5,309 nt of DNA, taken from positions 1-5,309 of the forward strand of contig PKER01000105.1 in assembly GCA_002919115.1 (NCBI GenBank). The letters are read 5' to 3'. Positions within the stretch are counted from its first letter, which is position 1. Every line of letters starts with the position of its first letter. Origin of the DNA: a bacterium. GTDB lineage: Bacteria; Actinomycetota; Thermoleophilia; Solirubrobacterales; 70-9. The notes below the pieces were generated by a model. It did not search any database, was not told the DNA's origin, and saw only the letters and a list, made by a program, of their open reading frames with translations. A program made the translations under genes and the position numbers. This document shows positions 3,438 through 5,309 of this stretch, piece by piece.

Positions 3438-5309
3438 ATGCGGCGCAACCGAGCCTTGCGGGGCTTGATCGTCCTCGCGATCGTCGTTGGCGCGATCCTG
3501 GTCGCGTTCGAGGTCTGGGAAGCGGAGAAGCGCAGCGTCGAGCGCGAGAACGACGCGTTGGCCCGGCGTGCTGCCGCGGCCGTGGCTCGCGCTGTCGATT
3601 TCACGGCGGGAAGCCTGCGCGGCGCCCAGGGCCTTCTGGACTTCGACGGCACGATGGGCCGCAACCGCTTCCGGCGGTTCGCGCGCGAGGTGCTCGACGG
3701 CCACACGATCGAGACGATCGTCTGGGCGCCGCGCGTGGACGGGCCGAGGCGGGAGTGGTTCGAGCGCAAACGCCTGAACGACCGCCCGATCGTCGGCATC
3801 GACGAGGAGGCCGGCCGCACGATCCCGCGGCCGGCGCAGGACGTCTACTACCCGGTGGAGCTGATCGAGCCCCGGAGCGGGTCCCGCACGACGTTCATCG
3901 GCGTCGATCTCGCCTCTGACAAGTCGCGGAGCGACGCTGCGAACGTCGCCCGCGACAAGGGCGAGCCGACGGCGACGGCGCCGATCACCACCGTCCGCAC
4001 GGGCGAGCTGGGCGTCACCGTGTTCCAGCCGCTGTACCGCCCGGACATGCCGCATCGCACCCCGTCGCAGCGCCGCAAGGCGATCAGCGGGTTCGTCACC
4101 GGCACCTTCTACATGCGCGTGCTCGCCCAGCAGGTGACCGACGCGCTCCCCGCGGGGACCGAGTTCTCGGTCGCCGACGGGGAGGACGTCCTCTACGACA
4201 CGGGGGTCGCGGGCAACGAGCACGCGCGGCAGACCGTCGCCGACGTGGCCGGCCGGGCGTGGACGGTGCGCACCGCCGGCCCGCAGGGCCCCTCGAAGGC
4301 CGTGGCGTTCGGCATCGGGTTCGGTGGCCTGCTCGTCGCCCTGCTGGTGGCGTTCGTCTTCGTGCTCGCTGACCGGCGCGAGGCGCGGCTCGAGGCGCGT
4401 CGCCGGGGCGCCGAGCTGCGCTCGCAGCGCGACGCGCTCCAGGCGCGCACCGCCGACGTCCTCGAGAGCGGGCTCACGGTGCGCGAGCGCATGAGCGCGC
4501 TGGCGAACGAGCTGGTGCCCTCGATCGCCGACTTCTGCGTCGTCGACGTCGAGGAGCGCTCGCACGGGGGCTGGCGGCGCGTGGGCGCTGCGGCGGAGGA
4601 CCCCGAGCTGCGCGAGCGGCTCGCGGCCGGCAAGCGCGTCGCGGGCATCCCCCTGGGCCCCAACCCCGGCCGCGCCGAGCTGCTCTTCGGCGCCGAGGCG
4701 AAGGCCGCGCTCGAGGCGGGCAACGAGACGGAGGGCATCGGCCAGGTGCGGCTCTCCTCCCTGATCGTCGTGCGCCTGCTCGCCCGCGGCCGCCGGGTGG
4801 GCCTCATGCTCCTCGGGCGCCTCCGGCGCCCCGGCGCGCGCGACTTCACGGACGAGGACATGAAGCAGATGCTCGAGCTCGGCAACCGGGCCGCGCTCGC
4901 GCTGGACTCGGCCCGGCTGTACGAGCGCGAGCGCGGCACCGCGGAGATCCTGCAGAGCCGCCTCCTCCCGGCGCGCCTCCCGCGCCCGCAGGGCATCGAG
5001 GCGGCGGCGGTCTACCGAGCCGGCGGCGAGGGCCTCTACGTCGGCGGCGACTTCTACGACCTCTATCCGGTGCCGGACGGATGGGTCGCCGTCGTCGGCG
5101 ACGTCTGCGGCAGCGGCGCCGAGGCGGCGTCGCTCACCTCGCTATTGCGCCACACGCTGCGCACGGGCTCGCGGCTGTCGCGACCCGAGCACGCCCTCGC
5201 GCTCGACCCCGACAACGAAACGGCCGCGGCCGGTTTGCGCGCGGCCCGCACGTCGGCTGCGGACGTGCCGCGCCTCATCGAGCACCTCTCGCGCGCCGCC
5301 TTCGCCGCG
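3438..5309 (+). CDS. Membrane sensor phosphatase: CHASE-GAF-SpoIIE/PP2C (RsbU-like), C-terminus cut by window edge
   Basis: The frame is open for 624 codons from ATG 3438 to the edge. Order: short basic N-terminus; TM1 (about 8-24); extracytoplasmic CHASE domain (about 35-280) with I-V-W-A-P-R-V (94-100), Y-Y-P-V-E-L-I-E-P (137-145) and I-G-V-D-L-A-S-D (154-161); TM2 (288-311); Arg/Glu-rich coiled coil (312-340); GAF-like domain (about 342-493); and a SpoIIE-type PP2C phosphatase from about 505. The phosphatase shows L-L-P-x-x-L-P, V-G-G-D538-F-Y-D541 and G-D555-V-C-G-S-G-A-E-A-A, whose aspartates bind Mn or Mg. Such proteins dephosphorylate STAS-domain anti-anti-sigma factors in partner switching; CHASE binds small extracellular ligands. 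The rest of the phosphatase core lies beyond the edge. The start lacks a Shine-Dalgarno and looks leaderless. Domain calls are strong; the ligand and target are unknown. Confidence 0.9.
   Translation, partial: MRRNRALRGLIVLAIVVGAILVAFEVWEAEKRSVERENDALARRAAAAVARAVDFTAGSLRGAQGLLDFDGTMGRNRFRRFAREVLDGHTIETIVWAPRVDGPRREWFERKRLNDRPIVGIDEEAGRTIPRPAQDVYYPVELIEPRSGSRTTFIGVDLASDKSRSDAANVARDKGEPTATAPITTVRTGELGVTVFQPLYRPDMPHRTPSQRRKAISGFVTGTFYMRVLAQQVTDALPAGTEFSVADGEDVLYDTGVAGNEHARQTVADVAGRAWTVRTAGPQGPSKAVAFGIGFGGLLVALLVAFVFVLADRREARLEARRRGAELRSQRDALQARTADVLESGLTVRERMSALANELVPSIADFCVVDVEERSHGGWRRVGAAAEDPELRERLAAGKRVAGIPLGPNPGRAELLFGAEAKAALEAGNETEGIGQVRLSSLIVVRLLARGRRVGLMLLGRLRRPGARDFTDEDMKQMLELGNRAALALDSARLYERERGTAEILQSRLLPARLPRPQGIEAAAVYRAGGEGLYVGGDFYDLYPVPDGWVAVVGDVCGSGAEAASLTSLLRHTLRTGSRLSRPEHALALDPDNETAAAGLRAARTSAADVPRLIEHLSRAAFAA

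Noticed and set aside
3356..3820. Extension of the lipoprotein gene upstream to 3820 on the minus strand
   Set aside because: It would overlap the sensor phosphatase start and CHASE coding region in antisense and would bury the signal peptide. Start near 3355 is preferred.
3375..4565. Minus-strand open frame of 396 codons opposite the sensor gene
   Set aside because: The plus strand here encodes clear CHASE, membrane and GAF segments in one continuous frame. The antisense product has no recognisable motif.

Overview
This window is very GC-rich, with nearly all third codon positions G or C. Its genes fit a high-GC actinobacterium. The actinobacterial GGGG-x-T-G form of patatin, the CHASE-GAF-SpoIIE phosphatase and the apparent leaderless starts hint at a Thermoleophilia/Solirubrobacterales-like lineage. 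That lineage call is an inference from style, not from a marker gene.

Layout, left to right. (1) Positions 1-138, minus strand: the first 46 codons of an exported protein of unknown function, which runs off the left edge. (2) Positions 139-376: a 238-bp divergent intergenic region. It holds two copies of a 42-bp hairpin-forming repeat, a perfect 22-bp tandem duplication sharing the same core, and a candidate -10 box at each end just before the two start codons. (3) Positions 377-1636, plus strand: a complete patatin-like phospholipase with its Ser/Asp dyad. (4) Positions 1641-3355, minus strand: a two-gene operon read right to left. It encodes a small solute-binding lipoprotein (SBP_bac_3 type), then a cation diffusion facilitator (CDF) transporter whose GTG start overlaps the first gene's TGA. 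The CDF and patatin genes converge with only 4 bp between their stops. (5) Positions 3356-3437: an 82-bp divergent control region. (6) Positions 3438-5309, plus strand: a large membrane sensor phosphatase (TM-CHASE-TM-coiled coil-GAF-SpoIIE/PP2C) that runs off the right edge. It is open to the end of the window, so it would be missed by any search that requires a stop codon.

How the genes may work together. The RsbU-like phosphatase probably reads an extracellular signal through CHASE and acts in a partner-switching cascade (anti-sigma-factor antagonist dephosphorylation). It is divergent from, and may be co-regulated with, the binding lipoprotein/CDF pair, which also works at the cell envelope. 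The CDF lacks part of the canonical metal-site residues. The patatin is probably an independent lipid hydrolase. The strongest unexplained signal is the hairpin repeat cluster at about 142-304.
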